From assembly GCF_003318165.1 (NCBI RefSeq), contig NZ_QOCB01000131.1, forward strand, positions 1-61,162: DNA of 61,162 nt, given 5' to 3'. The DNA comes from Psychromonas sp. B3M02 (lineage in GTDB: Bacteria > Pseudomonadota > Gammaproteobacteria > Enterobacterales > Psychromonadaceae). The position numbers were made by a program, and so were the translations under genes. Shown piece after piece: positions 28,723 to 38,070 of this stretch (position 1 is its first letter; every line of letters begins with the position of its first letter). The notes below the pieces were generated by a model that saw nothing but the letters and a program-made list of their open reading frames with translations, was not told where the DNA came from and searched no databases.

Positions 28723-30867
28723 CTATAAATGCTTTACTCTTCGCTTAACTTCTTCTTGCTTACCTTCGTTAAAAGGCCGCGCATCTGGGCTACCTAAATA
28801 ACCACAAACACGTCGTGTTACTGCTACTTTTTCCGGATCTGAGTTACCACAGTTTGGACACACAAAGCCTTTACTGGTGCATTCAAACTCACCAGTAAAG
28901 CCACATTCGTAACATTCATCAATGGGTGTATTTGTCCCGTAGTAAGGCACTCGGCTGTAACTATAATCCCAAACATTTTCTAAGGCTTTTAAGTTATGTT
29001 GCATATTCGGGTATTCGCCATAACAGATAAAACCACCATTGCTGATTGCAGGGTAAACCATTTCAAAATCTATTTTATCGTAAGGGTTGGCCGATTTTTC
29101 CACATCTAAGTGGAATGAGTTTGTATAATAACCTTTATCCGTTACACCATTCACAATGCCAAACTCTTTGGCATCTAAACGACAAAAACGGTCACATAAA
29201 TTTTCTGAAGGAGTGGAATATAAACTAAAGGCATAACCCGATTCTGCAGACCAATCTTGCACTGCTTGTTTCAATGCGCTGAGTATTTGTTGAGACTTTT
29301 GTTGCTTAACTTCATTATCAAAAATATGCTGATCATGACCAAATAAAGCATTTACCGTTTCATGCAAGCCAATATAGCCCAGAGAGATTGAAGCACGGCC
29401 ATGCTTAAATACATCAGCCACACAATCATCAGCTTTTAATCGAACCCCACAAGCACCTTCCATATATAAAATAGGTGCAACGCTTGCTTTAACATCACTA
29501 AGTCGACTAATACGAGTATCTAACGCTTGCTTTGCGAGTTTTAATCGTTCATTTAACATCTGATCAAAGCGTTTTACATCTCCCTTTGTTTGCAGCGCAA
29601 TACGAGGTAAGTTAATACTTACCACACCGAGGTTCCCCCTGCCATCGTGAATCAATTCAGAGTCTATTTCACCTGCTTCTGTCAGAGAGGTTTGTTGGTA
29701 GCGGTCGAGGAAGCTTCGGCATCCCATTGGTGTTTTAAAGGAACCAGTCACCTCAACGACTTTGTCATAATTTAAAATATCAGGGTACATTCGCTGCGAG
29801 GCACAACGTAACGCCAATTGCTTGATATCGTAGTTTTGGTCACCCTCTTTGAGATTGATGCCGTTTTTAATAGCAAACACTAACTTCGGAAAAATAGCGG
29901 TTTTTCTGTTCTTACCTAATCCAGCAATACGGTTTTTTAAAATGGCACTTTGAATTAAACGCGACTGCCAATCGACTCCTAATCCAAAACCAAAAGTAAC
30001 AAAAGGAGTCTGCCCGTTAGCTGTGTGCAGAGTATTCACTTCATACTCTAATGATTGAAACGCGTTATAACATTCAATTTCCGTTTGTTGTGTTGCAAAG
30101 GCATGAGCATCTTCAATCGACCACTGTTTAGCGGTAAGCAGATGCTTTTCAAAGCTTTTTGTCACGTAAGGTGCAAGTATTGTATCAATGCCATTAATGG
30201 TTGTTCCGCCATAAATATGGCTGGCAACCTGGGCAATGATCTGCGCTGTCACTGCAGTTGCCGTTGAAATTGACTTGGGCTCTTCAATCTCCGCATTACC
30301 CATTTTAAAACCTTGAGTAAACATCCCTTTAATATCAATCAACATGCAATTAAACATCGGAAAAAATGGCGCGTAATCTAGATCATGATAATGAATTTCA
30401 CCGCGATCATGCGCTTGCACGACATCTCGTGGCAACATATAAGATTTAGCATAATGCTTAGCAATAATGCCGGCTAATAAATCACGTTGCGTAGGGATAA
30501 CTTTGCCGTCCTTATTAGCATTTTCATTCAACAAAGAGGCATTACTTTGTGCTATCAAACCATCTATTTCATAGTTTAATTTACTTTTCCGTTCGCGAGC
30601 AATATCGCGATCATGTCGATACTCAATATAAACTCGCGCTAACTCAAGGTGGCCATTTTTCATCAGGCAGGCTTCAACGGCATCTTGAATATCGTGTATA
30701 TCGACACTTTGTTGTTGAAGTAATGAGTTACTTACTTCATGTGCAATTAACTCCGGTTGTACTTTATTATCATTAATCGCTTTTGCAGCCTTACTAATTG
30801 CTGCTTTAATTCGCTCTCCATCAAAGAGAACTTGGCTACCATCTCGCTTAATCACAACGGGTTTCAT
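28723..30867 (-). CDS. nrdD: Anaerobic ribonucleoside-triphosphate reductase NrdD
   Basis: A class III, oxygen-sensitive reductase that makes dNTPs from NTPs with formate as reductant. It has 714 aa. An N-terminal ATP-cone (about residues 1-95, VIKRDGSQVLFDGERI) controls activity, and the catalytic core contains GYIGLHETVNALFG. The zinc site is ECYECGFTGEFEC then CPNC, and the C-terminal glycyl-radical motif is RRVCGYLGSPDARPFNEGK. The start is ATG 30867 with GGAG upstream; an in-frame TTG would add four residues. The promoter carries one FNR palindrome and two NrdR boxes. Confidence 0.98.
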   Translation of the reverse strand: MKPVVIKRDGSQVLFDGERIKAAISKAAKAINDNKVQPELIAHEVSNSLLQQQSVDIHDIQDAVEACLMKNGHLELARVYIEYRHDRDIARERKSKLNYEIDGLIAQSNASLLNENANKDGKVIPTQRDLLAGIIAKHYAKSYMLPRDVVQAHDRGEIHYHDLDYAPFFPMFNCMLIDIKGMFTQGFKMGNAEIEEPKSISTATAVTAQIIAQVASHIYGGTTINGIDTILAPYVTKSFEKHLLTAKQWSIEDAHAFATQQTEIECYNAFQSLEYEVNTLHTANGQTPFVTFGFGLGVDWQSRLIQSAILKNRIAGLGKNRKTAIFPKLVFAIKNGINLKEGDQNYDIKQLALRCASQRMYPDILNYDKVVEVTGSFKTPMGCRSFLDRYQQTSLTEAGEIDSELIHDGRGNLGVVSINLPRIALQTKGDVKRFDQMLNERLKLAKQALDTRISRLSDVKASVAPILYMEGACGVRLKADDCVADVFKHGRASISLGYIGLHETVNALFGHDQHIFDNEVKQQKSQQILSALKQAVQDWSAESGYAFSLYSTPSENLCDRFCRLDAKEFGIVNGVTDKGYYTNSFHLDVEKSANPYDKIDFEMVYPAISNGGFICYGEYPNMQHNLKALENVWDYSYSRVPYYGTNTPIDECYECGFTGEFECTSKGFVCPNCGNSDPEKVAVTRRVCGYLGSPDARPFNEGKQEEVKRRVKHL

Positions 30868-30880
30868 CAAACACTCCAAA

Positions 30881-30928
30881 ACACAATATATAGTAACAAA
30901 GAACTATACGTAACACTAAATATAGATT
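30881..30928 (-). promoter_or_regulatory. Tandem NrdR boxes upstream of nrdD
   Basis: ACACAATATATAGTAA (30881-30896) and ACACTAAATATAGATT (30913-30928) both resemble the NrdR consensus acaCwAtATaTwgtgt. They are 32 bp apart start to start, the phase expected for cooperative NrdR binding. Between them, on the minus strand, is a -10 candidate TATAGT (30903-30908). Confidence 0.8.
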
Positions 30929-30929
30929 A

Positions 30930-30943
30930 TTGATGTGAATCAA
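30930..30943 (-). promoter_or_regulatory. FNR box upstream of nrdD
   Basis: TTGATGTGAATCAA matches the FNR consensus TTGAT-N4-ATCAA at every fixed base. With the -10 TATAGT at 30903-30908 and a start near 30896, its centre falls near -41, the class II activator position. It is also 205 bp from the rnfA start on the other side. Confidence 0.85.
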
Positions 30944-31147
30944 GTTTATAAAAGGCGTATCCTTAATAGTAAATAAGTGCAGGATTTATCAACAAAATTC
31001 AGTCTTGATTTTTTTAATCACAGAAGAAATCAGGCTATCACCAAAATTGACTGCATTTTGACACTGAAATGGGTAGATTTTGTTGTTACAATAGCCCTCT
31101 TTTTTTATGCATAAAATAACCTACAGTCAGTAGTGGAATTATTATTT

Positions 31148-31726
31148 ATGAGCGATTACTTTTTACTCTTTTTTGGCACAGTGTTAGTGAACAACTTTGT
31201 GCTAGTAAAGTTTTTAGGCCTATGCCCATTTTTAGGGGTGTCTAATAAGATTGAAACAGCCGTAGGTATGTCTTTAGCGACCACCTTTGTTTTAACCTTA
31301 ACGGCGGCGCTTTCCTATATTGTAAATACTTACTTACTTGAGCCACTAGGCTTACATTATTTGCAAACATTGAGCTTTATCTTAGTGATCGCCGTAGTAG
31401 TACAATTTACAGAGATGGTCATGAATAAAACCAGCCCTACGCTATATCGTTTGCTGGGCATATTCTTACCGCTAATCACCACTAACTGTGCGATTTTAGG
31501 CTTAGCCTTATTAAACTTAACTGAGCAACATAACTTCGCGCAGTCTGTTATCTATGGTTTAGGTGCAGGCGTAGGTTTCTCTTTAGTGCTTATTTTATTT
31601 TCCTCTATTCGTGAGCGCCTCAGCGCAGCGGATATTCCGTTACCTTTTAAAGGAGCATCTATCGCTATGATCACAGCAGGTTTAATGTCATTAGCATTCA
31701 TGGGCTTTACTGGGTTAATTAAATGA
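31148..31726 (+). CDS. rnfA: Electron transport complex subunit RnfA
   Basis: A membrane subunit of the RNF complex, 192 aa with six helices, homologous to NqrE. It starts [19 protein letters not shown], matching the E. coli RsxA start; an ATT/TTA-rich extension of five residues is rejected. Conserved cysteines lie in [12 protein letters not shown] and [10 protein letters not shown] and hold the intramembrane Fe-S centre with RnfE. It is the first gene of rnfABCDGE-nth. The divergent nrdDG promoter region lies upstream. Confidence 0.97.
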   Translation: MSDYFLLFFGTVLVNNFVLVKFLGLCPFLGVSNKIETAVGMSLATTFVLTLTAALSYIVNTYLLEPLGLHYLQTLSFILVIAVVVQFTEMVMNKTSPTLYRLLGIFLPLITTNCAILGLALLNLTEQHNFAQSVIYGLGAGVGFSLVLILFSSIRERLSAADIPLPFKGASIAMITAGLMSLAFMGFTGLIK

Positions 31727-32295
31727 TCATCAGTATTGTAATTGCCATTGTCACCTTAGGTGTTTTAGGGCTGATTTTTGGTTCCCTATTAGGCTACTCA
31801 TCAATTCGTTTTAAAGTAAAAGAAGATCCAATCGTAGAAGAGTTGGATGCGATGCTGCCACAAACACAATGTGGGCAATGTGGTTACCCAGGTTGTAAAC
31901 CGTACGCAAAAGCCATTGCAGAAGGTGATGATATTAATAAATGCCCCCCTGGCGGTGAAGCGGTAATGCAACAATTAGCAGACCGTATGGGCATTGAACC
32001 TAAGCAATTAGAAGGTGAAGAAAAACCTAAAATGATTGCCTTAATACGAGAAGATGAATGTATCGGCTGTACTAAATGTATTCAGGCGTGTCCCGTAGAC
32101 GCTATTTTAGGTGCCACTCGACAAATGCACACAGTGATCACAGACGAATGTACTGGCTGTGAGCTATGTGTAGCACCATGTCCAACAGATTGTATTGATA
32201 TGTTACCGATTCAAATTACCACACAAAACTGGCAATGGAATTTACAGACTATCCCAACAAAAACGATTACAACCGACAGCAGTAACGAGCCGTAA
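31723..32295 (+). CDS. rnfB: Electron transport complex subunit RnfB
   Basis: An iron-sulfur subunit of 190 aa. One membrane anchor at residues 3-25 is followed by a four-cysteine cluster domain ([16 protein letters not shown], with CPPGG further on) and two ferredoxin-type 4Fe-4S motifs, [16 protein letters not shown] and [16 protein letters not shown]. It relays electrons inside RNF, probably at the ferredoxin end. It overlaps rnfA by 4 bp (ATGA). Confidence 0.97.
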   Translation: MIISIVIAIVTLGVLGLIFGSLLGYSSIRFKVKEDPIVEELDAMLPQTQCGQCGYPGCKPYAKAIAEGDDINKCPPGGEAVMQQLADRMGIEPKQLEGEEKPKMIALIREDECIGCTKCIQACPVDAILGATRQMHTVITDECTGCELCVAPCPTDCIDMLPIQITTQNWQWNLQTIPTKTITTDSSNEP

Positions 32296-32296
32296 C

Positions 32297-34963
32297 ATGA
32301 CACAAAAAAGCAATTTATTAAGTGATAAAAAATTAGAGCAGATTGCGGCTGGTAAAATGTGGGATTTTCACGGTGGTGTGCACCCTGAACAAAATAAACT
32401 GCAAAGTAACCAAAGTCCTATTACCGATGCCGGTATTCCAGAAGAATTGATCATTGCCGTTGAGCAAAAAGGTCATATTCCGCAATTACTGGTGGCAGTA
32501 GGCGATACCGTATTAAAAGGCCAGCCTTTAACCAAAGTGTATGGCGCCTTAGTTGTACAACATGCAAGTAGTTCGGGTGTGGTCAAAGCCATTGAGCCAA
32601 GAACTGACTGCCACCCTTCGGGCCTTCCAGTGTTATCGATAGTGATTGAGACCGATGGTTTAGATAGACCTTTCCCTTCTCAAGGTTTTAGCGATTATCG
32701 TCAAGAGATGCCAGCCACCTTAATCGAAGCGACTCAACAAGCAGGTATTGTGGGTTTAGGCGGCGCAGGTTTTGCTACGCATTTAAAATTAGCACACAGT
32801 GAAAACCGTTTATTAATCATCAATGCCATTGAATGTGAACCTTACATCACAGCTGATGACCGTTTAATTCAAGAGCATGCCGATGAGATAATCGAAGGCA
32901 TTAATATACTGCAACACATTTTACAGCCTAAATTAACCATATTTGCTGTTGAAGATAACAAACCGGAAGCCATTGAAGCATTCACTAAATCATTACAAAG
33001 CATTCCCGGTGCTGCGGACAACATCTTATTACGTGTTATTCCAACTCGTTACCCTTCAGGAAGTGCGAAACAACTGATTGAAGTGTTAACTGGTGAGCAA
33101 ACACCAATCAACAAACACTCTTCAGAATTAGGCATCTCTATGTTTAACGTCGGGACAGCCTTTGCCGTTAAAGAAGCCATCATCAACGGTAAACCACTGG
33201 TTTCACGTATCGTCACTATTACTGGTGACGCCTTTGCCCGTAAAGGTAATGCCAGCGTGCGTATCGGTACACCGATTCAACACTTATTAGATACTTATTG
33301 GTTAAATGCTTTACATCACCAACAATTGATTATTGGCGGCCCAATGATGGGTTTCACCGTTAGCGACCCAAGTATGCCGGTATCAAAAACCTGTAACTGT
33401 ATTCTTGCGCCAACGGAAAAAGAGTTACCGCAACCAGAGCCTGAGATGAACTGTATTCGTTGCAGTGAATGTGCAGAGGCCTGTCCAGTAGAGCTATTAC
33501 CGCAGCAGTTACTTTGGTACTCACAAAGTGAAGACCATAAAAAACTAGAGGAATACGACCTATCTGCCTGTATCGAATGTGGCGCTTGTGCTTTTGTGTG
33601 TCCGAGTCATATTCCTTTAGTTGAATATTACCGTGTTTCTAAATCACAAATTAAAGCTGCTAAGTTTGAAGCTGAAAAAGCGGCTATTGCTCGTAAACGC
33701 CATGAAGATAGAGAGCGACGTTTAGAAACAGAGAAACAGCAACGTCAATTAAAACACAAGTTAGCCGCTGAAAAACGCAAAGAGCAAATGCAAGATAAGA
33801 ATGGTGGTGAAGACTTAGTTGCAGCGGCCTTAGCCCGAGCTAAAGCCAAAAAACAAGCCAATAGTGAAGCACCAGCAGAAGCTAGCAATAAACCAACGGC
33901 AGCAAATAGCCAAGTTGCAGCAGCCATTGCCCGTGCAAAAGCCAAGAAACAAGCAGCAGATAGCGGGACTCAATCAGAAAATAATGTAGATTCAGATCCG
34001 AAAAAAGCCACTGTCGCTGCCGCAATCGCACGAGCAAAAGCGAAAAAACAAGCAGCAGCAGAGGCTAAAGCGCAATCAGATTCATCTGAAAATAATATTG
34101 AAACTGATCCAAAGAAAGCAGCGGTAGCAGCTGCCATTGCTCGCGCTAAAGCGAAGAAACAAGCAGCCGCAGAAGCTAAAGATAAGCTTACAACACCAGA
34201 TACTTCAGAAGGCAACGTTGAAACTGAAGTTGATCCTAAAAAAGCGGCAATCGCTGCAGCTGTTGCTCGCGCTAAAGCGAAGAAAAAAGCAGCCGCAGAA
34301 GCTAAAGATCAGCCTACAACATCAGACGCTTCAGAAGATAATGTTGAAACTGAAGTTGATCCTAAAAAAGCAGCCATCGCTGCAGCAGTTGCTCGCGCTA
34401 AAGCAAAGAAACAAGCAGCCGCAGAAGCTAAAGATCAGCCTACAACATCAGACGCTTCAGAAGATAACGTTGAAACTGAAGTTGATCCTAAAAAAGCGGC
34501 AATCGCTGCAGCTGTTGCTCGCGCTAAAGCGAAGAAAAAAGCAGCCGCAGAAGCTAAAGATCAGCCTACAACATCAGATACTTCAGAAGGTAATGTTGAA
34601 ACTGAAGTTGATCCTAAAAAAGCAGCCATCGCTGCAGCCGTTGCTCGCGCTAAAGCTAAGAAACAAGCAGCTACAGAAGCTAAAGAGCAAGCTTCAAGAT
34701 CAGATTCAACAGACAATGACCTAGAAAATGGCGTTGAAGATAAAGCAGAAGTTGATCCTAAAAAAGCAGCCATCGCTGCAGCCGTTGCTCGCGCTAAAGC
34801 TAAGAAAAAAATGGCTGAAGAAGCTAAGGCACAACCTGCACAATCACAAGCTGGCTCGGTATCAGCAGAACCAGTAGAAGAAAGTCCTGTGGATGACAAA
34901 AAAGCAAAAATAGCGGCAGCCATTGCCAAAGCAAAAGCCAAAAAACAGGCAGAGAAGGATTAA
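32297..34963 (+). CDS. rnfC: Electron transport complex subunit RnfC with long C-terminal repeat tail
   Basis: A peripheral RNF subunit that binds NADH/FMN and two 4Fe-4S clusters. It starts MTQKSNLLSDKKLEQIAAGK at ATG 32297, 1 bp after the rnfB stop; an upstream frame inside rnfB is not used. The core (about residues 1-450) has VGLGGAGFATHLKL and cluster motifs CIRCSECAEACP and CIECGACAFVCP. The tail, from about residue 500 to 888, consists of about ten Ala/Lys-rich repeats of the form DPKKAAIAAAVARAKAKKQ, separated by acidic Ser/Thr linkers. Enteric RnfC proteins also carry such a tail, but at 888 aa this one is long. The tail's function is unknown. Confidence 0.96.
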   Translation: MTQKSNLLSDKKLEQIAAGKMWDFHGGVHPEQNKLQSNQSPITDAGIPEELIIAVEQKGHIPQLLVAVGDTVLKGQPLTKVYGALVVQHASSSGVVKAIEPRTDCHPSGLPVLSIVIETDGLDRPFPSQGFSDYRQEMPATLIEATQQAGIVGLGGAGFATHLKLAHSENRLLIINAIECEPYITADDRLIQEHADEIIEGINILQHILQPKLTIFAVEDNKPEAIEAFTKSLQSIPGAADNILLRVIPTRYPSGSAKQLIEVLTGEQTPINKHSSELGISMFNVGTAFAVKEAIINGKPLVSRIVTITGDAFARKGNASVRIGTPIQHLLDTYWLNALHHQQLIIGGPMMGFTVSDPSMPVSKTCNCILAPTEKELPQPEPEMNCIRCSECAEACPVELLPQQLLWYSQSEDHKKLEEYDLSACIECGACAFVCPSHIPLVEYYRVSKSQIKAAKFEAEKAAIARKRHEDRERRLETEKQQRQLKHKLAAEKRKEQMQDKNGGEDLVAAALARAKAKKQANSEAPAEASNKPTAANSQVAAAIARAKAKKQAADSGTQSENNVDSDPKKATVAAAIARAKAKKQAAAEAKAQSDSSENNIETDPKKAAVAAAIARAKAKKQAAAEAKDKLTTPDTSEGNVETEVDPKKAAIAAAVARAKAKKKAAAEAKDQPTTSDASEDNVETEVDPKKAAIAAAVARAKAKKQAAAEAKDQPTTSDASEDNVETEVDPKKAAIAAAVARAKAKKKAAAEAKDQPTTSDTSEGNVETEVDPKKAAIAAAVARAKAKKQAATEAKEQASRSDSTDNDLENGVEDKAEVDPKKAAIAAAVARAKAKKKMAEEAKAQPAQSQAGSVSAEPVEESPVDDKKAKIAAAIAKAKAKKQAEKD
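33813..34951 (+). repeat. rnfC: Tandem repeats encoding the RnfC tail, 126-bp core unit
   Basis: About ten in-frame units. Those starting at 34229, 34355, 34481 and 34607 begin at exactly 126-bp intervals (42 aa) and are nearly identical. Flanking units are more diverged and of other lengths (the 34607 unit is 144 bp). The units alternate between AKAKKKAAAEAK and AKAKKQAAAEAK, which suggests that some duplications copied two units together. Confidence 0.95.
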
Positions 34964-34969
34964 TAAGTT

Positions 34970-36025
34970 ATGGCATTTTTCAGTTCGACCTCACCGCACC
35001 AACGTATAAGACGCCGTACGCCTGACATCATGAAAATGGTGGTGTTGGGATTATTGCCAGGCATCCTAGTTCATAGTTACCTGTTTGGTTTGGGCATCTA
35101 TGTACAAATCGCTTTGGCTATTGCAACAGCCGTTGCATCGGAAGCTATTTTCCTGATGTTACGCAAGCGCCCTTTTATCAATAGCATTAAAGATTATACG
35201 GCAATTGTCACTGCGGTATTATTAGCTATCTCTATCCCCTCGCTTGCGCCATGGTGGGTAATTGTTATTGGTACTGCTTTTTCTATCGTGATAGTTAAAC
35301 AACTTTACGGCGGTCTTGGTCAAAACATTTTTAACCCTGCCATGGCTGGTTATGTTTTACTGTTAATCTCATTCCCGGTGCAAATGACAGCTTGGTTGCC
35401 TATTGAATCGATGCAAGCATTTCCAGTGACCATTATGGATACGTTGAGCTTAATCTTTACTGGTTACAGCATTGATGGCTATAGCGTGACTCAAATTAAG
35501 ACATCAATTGATGGCTTTACCTTAGCGACGCCATTAGAAACCATTCGTAATGCGCTACACGTAGGAGACACCATTTCTGACACACTGAAAACCACCTTAT
35601 TCAGTCCAGATTCACAGCAAGGTAGCCAATGGGTTAATTTAGCCTTCTTAGCAGGCGGCCTTTACTTACTCAAAAAGCAGATAATTTTGTGGTACATCCC
35701 AGCGAGTTTCTTAGTAGGTATGATTGTTTTCTCTTTCATCCCTTTTGCAACAGATCCTGAATTGTTCCCTTCACCGCTTTATCATTTATTCTCAGGCGCA
35801 ACTATGCTTGGTGCTTTCTTCATCTTAACCGACCCTGTTACCGCCAGTACCACAGTAAAAGGACGTATCGCCTACGGGTTACTATGTGCATTATTAGTGG
35901 TGATTATTCGTGATTTTGGTGGTTACCCTGACGCAGTGGCTTTTGCAGTGTTACTAGCAAACATATGTGTGCCATTAATTGATTACTACACCAAACCTAA
36001 AGTTTATGGGAGAAGACGCTCATGA
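34970..36025 (+). CDS. rnfD: Electron transport complex subunit RnfD
   Basis: A membrane flavoprotein of 351 aa with about ten helices, homologous to NqrB. The covalent FMN site is in DGFTLATPLE with Thr 187, the same number as in the Vibrio protein. Other motifs are QLYGGLGQNIFNPAMAGYV and FILTDPVTASTTVKGR. It begins 6 bp after rnfC and overlaps the start of rnfG. The FMN is presumably added by the ApbE encoded in the nqr operon. Confidence 0.97.
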   Translation: MAFFSSTSPHQRIRRRTPDIMKMVVLGLLPGILVHSYLFGLGIYVQIALAIATAVASEAIFLMLRKRPFINSIKDYTAIVTAVLLAISIPSLAPWWVIVIGTAFSIVIVKQLYGGLGQNIFNPAMAGYVLLLISFPVQMTAWLPIESMQAFPVTIMDTLSLIFTGYSIDGYSVTQIKTSIDGFTLATPLETIRNALHVGDTISDTLKTTLFSPDSQQGSQWVNLAFLAGGLYLLKKQIILWYIPASFLVGMIVFSFIPFATDPELFPSPLYHLFSGATMLGAFFILTDPVTASTTVKGRIAYGLLCALLVVIIRDFGGYPDAVAFAVLLANICVPLIDYYTKPKVYGRRRS

Positions 36026-36657
36026 TGATGCCAGCAATCAGCCGTAATGCGCTATTACTTGGTATATTTGCAGTACTTTGTACAGGTGCAATCGCCTTGG
36101 TAAATGTATTAACGCAACCTGTCATTCAACAACAGGAACAAATTGCCTTACAAAACAATATTAATGAGTTAATCAAACCAGATCGTTATGATAACAACAT
36201 CATTGAAAGTTGCTTTACCGTAGTTGATAGCGAATTATTAGGTGATTCAACCCCTAAACAAGTGTTTATCGCTACCCAATATAATCAACCTGTGGCCGCT
36301 TTAATTCAGAGCAGTACCTTCAAAGGTTACTCAGGTGAAATTAAATTGTTAGTAGGTATTTATGCCGATGGCACAGTGGCAGGCGTGCGTATCAATAGCC
36401 ATACTGAAACACCGGGGTTAGGCGATAAAATACAAACCAATAAATCAGATTGGATCTATTCATTCGATGGTACTGACTATCAAGCTGATCAAGATGATAA
36501 ATGGGAAGTGAAAAAGAATGGCGGTAGTTTTGATGCCTTCACTGGCGCAACTATCACACCACGTGCAGTAGTTTTTGCCGTTAAAAATGCACTGATGTAT
36601 TTTAACCAGCATAAATCAACCCTATTCAATACAGCAGCAACTTGTGGAGACCTATAA
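36022..36657 (+). CDS. rnfG: Electron transport complex subunit RnfG
   Basis: A flavoprotein subunit of 211 aa, homologous to NqrC. It has an N-terminal membrane helix (about residues 8-29) and a periplasmic FMN domain with [11 protein letters not shown] and the flavinylation motif AFTGATITP, Thr 177. Three consecutive ATG codons begin the gene at 36022; the first has GGGAGAAG at a suitable distance and overlaps the rnfD stop. It ends in TAATG, shared with rnfE. Confidence 0.96.
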   Translation: MMMPAISRNALLLGIFAVLCTGAIALVNVLTQPVIQQQEQIALQNNINELIKPDRYDNNIIESCFTVVDSELLGDSTPKQVFIATQYNQPVAALIQSSTFKGYSGEIKLLVGIYADGTVAGVRINSHTETPGLGDKIQTNKSDWIYSFDGTDYQADQDDKWEVKKNGGSFDAFTGATITPRAVVFAVKNALMYFNQHKSTLFNTAATCGDL

Positions 36658-37385
36658 TGACACAAGAAAACAAAGCGAATGCCACTATCGCGAATGATAT
36701 GACGGAAGAGATAGATGCAGAAGAAGTAGCACCTCAAGCCGACAATGCGGCTATTTATAAAGACTTAAGCCTGCAAGGTTTATGGAAAAATAACCCAGGT
36801 ATAGTGCAGTTACTAGGCTTATGTCCCCTACTAGCCGTGACCAATACACTAACCAATGCACTGGGTTTAGGCTTAGCCACATTGTTTGTGGTAATTGCCT
36901 CTAACGTGTTAATTTCATTAATTAGACACTATGTGCCTAAAGCAATCCGTATTCCTGTATTCGTATTGATCATCGCCTCTTTAGTAAGCTGTATTCAATT
37001 ATTAATGAATGCTTATACTTACCAACTATATTTATCGCTAGGTATTTTCATTCCATTAATTGTAACCAACTGTATGATCATTGGTCGTGCTGAAGCATTT
37101 GCCTCAAAAAATAACGTTAAACACTCTGCCTTTGATGGCTTGATGATGGGCTTAGGTTTCACTGCCGTATTAATCGTGTTAGGCGCTGCACGTGAAGTAC
37201 TGGCACAAGGTACACTATTTGATGGTATCGAAACCTTATTAGGTGACTGGGCAAGCTTTATGACCGTTAGCCTTTACAATACAGACACTAGCTTTTTAAT
37301 TGCGGCTTTACCACCAGGTGCCTTTATCCTGATGGGTTTAATCATCGCCTTTAAAAACAGCATTGATAACATATTGAAAAAATAA
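36657..37385 (+). CDS. rnfE: Electron transport complex subunit RnfE
   Basis: A membrane subunit of 242 aa, homologous to NqrD and partner of RnfA. The conserved core starts at [20 protein letters not shown], with a second Cys in [19 protein letters not shown]. Before the core there is an acidic N-terminal extension of about 35 residues that E. coli RsxE lacks. Start and stop codons overlap with rnfG (TAATG) and nth (TAATG), so the operon is tightly coupled. Confidence 0.96.
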   Translation: MTQENKANATIANDMTEEIDAEEVAPQADNAAIYKDLSLQGLWKNNPGIVQLLGLCPLLAVTNTLTNALGLGLATLFVVIASNVLISLIRHYVPKAIRIPVFVLIIASLVSCIQLLMNAYTYQLYLSLGIFIPLIVTNCMIIGRAEAFASKNNVKHSAFDGLMMGLGFTAVLIVLGAAREVLAQGTLFDGIETLLGDWASFMTVSLYNTDTSFLIAALPPGAFILMGLIIAFKNSIDNILKK

Positions 37386-38020
37386 TGAATACTATAAAAC
37401 GTAAACAGATCTTAACTCGCTTAAGAGACAATAACCCTCACCCAGAAACAGAGTTAAACTTCAGTTCTCCCTTTGAGTTATTAGTTGCAGTGACTTTATC
37501 GGCACAAGCTACCGATGTTAGTGTTAATAAAGCCACTGACAAACTGTTCCCTGTGGCGAATACACCAGAAGCGATTTACGCATTAGGTGTTGATGGGTTA
37601 AAAAACTATATAAGAACCATTGGCTTATATAACAGTAAAGCTGAAAATGTCATTAAAGCCTGTAAGATGTTAATCGAACTTCATAACAGTGAAGTCCCGC
37701 AAGACAGAGACGCACTGGTTGCTCTACCAGGTGTGGGTAGAAAAACCGCTAACGTTGTATTAAACACTGCTTTTGGATGGCCAACCATCGCCGTTGATAC
37801 GCATATTTTCCGTGTTTCTAACCGCACTAAGTTAGCCATGGGTAAGAATGTCGATGATGTAGAGAAGAAGCTATTAAAGGTCGTTCCAGCGGAATTCAAA
37901 GTAGATGTACATCACTGGTTAATATTACACGGTCGTTATACCTGTATTGCTAGAAAACCGCGCTGTGGCTCATGCTTAATAGAAGACCTGTGTGAGTTTA
38001 AAGAAAAAACCAGCTATTAA
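37385..38020 (+). CDS. nth: Endonuclease III
   Basis: A DNA glycosylase/AP lyase of 211 aa that removes oxidised pyrimidines. The helix-hairpin-helix LPGVGRKTANVVLN carries the catalytic Lys, and the catalytic Asp is in IAVDTHIFRVSNR. The C-terminal 4Fe-4S cluster is C-x6-C-x2-C-x5-C in CIARKPRCGSCLIEDLC. It is the last gene after rnfE, overlapping by 1 bp, as in E. coli (rsx-nth). A 12-bp hairpin follows. Confidence 0.98.
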   Translation: MNTIKRKQILTRLRDNNPHPETELNFSSPFELLVAVTLSAQATDVSVNKATDKLFPVANTPEAIYALGVDGLKNYIRTIGLYNSKAENVIKACKMLIELHNSEVPQDRDALVALPGVGRKTANVVLNTAFGWPTIAVDTHIFRVSNRTKLAMGKNVDDVEKKLLKVVPAEFKVDVHHWLILHGRYTCIARKPRCGSCLIEDLCEFKEKTSY

Positions 38021-38025
38021 ACATT

Positions 38026-38054
38026 ATCGCAATCCATCAGCCATGGATTGCGAT
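38026..38054. terminator. Hairpin between convergent nth and alaE
   Basis: ATCGCAATCCAT-CAGCC-ATGGATTGCGAT is a perfect 12-bp stem. There is no clear T-run on either side, so termination is plausible but not of standard form. Confidence 0.5.
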
Positions 38055-38070
38055 GCTTAACTTTCACCGT

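Noticed and set aside
31006-31020. TTGATTTTTTTAATCA as a second FNR site before rnfA
   Set aside because: The half sites are too far apart; FNR needs TTGAT-N4-ATCAA.
34137-34724. Long open frame inside rnfC rich in Lys, Leu and Gln
   Set aside because: It is a shifted-frame reading of the tandem repeats. It has the same period, no ribosome binding site and no independent homology.
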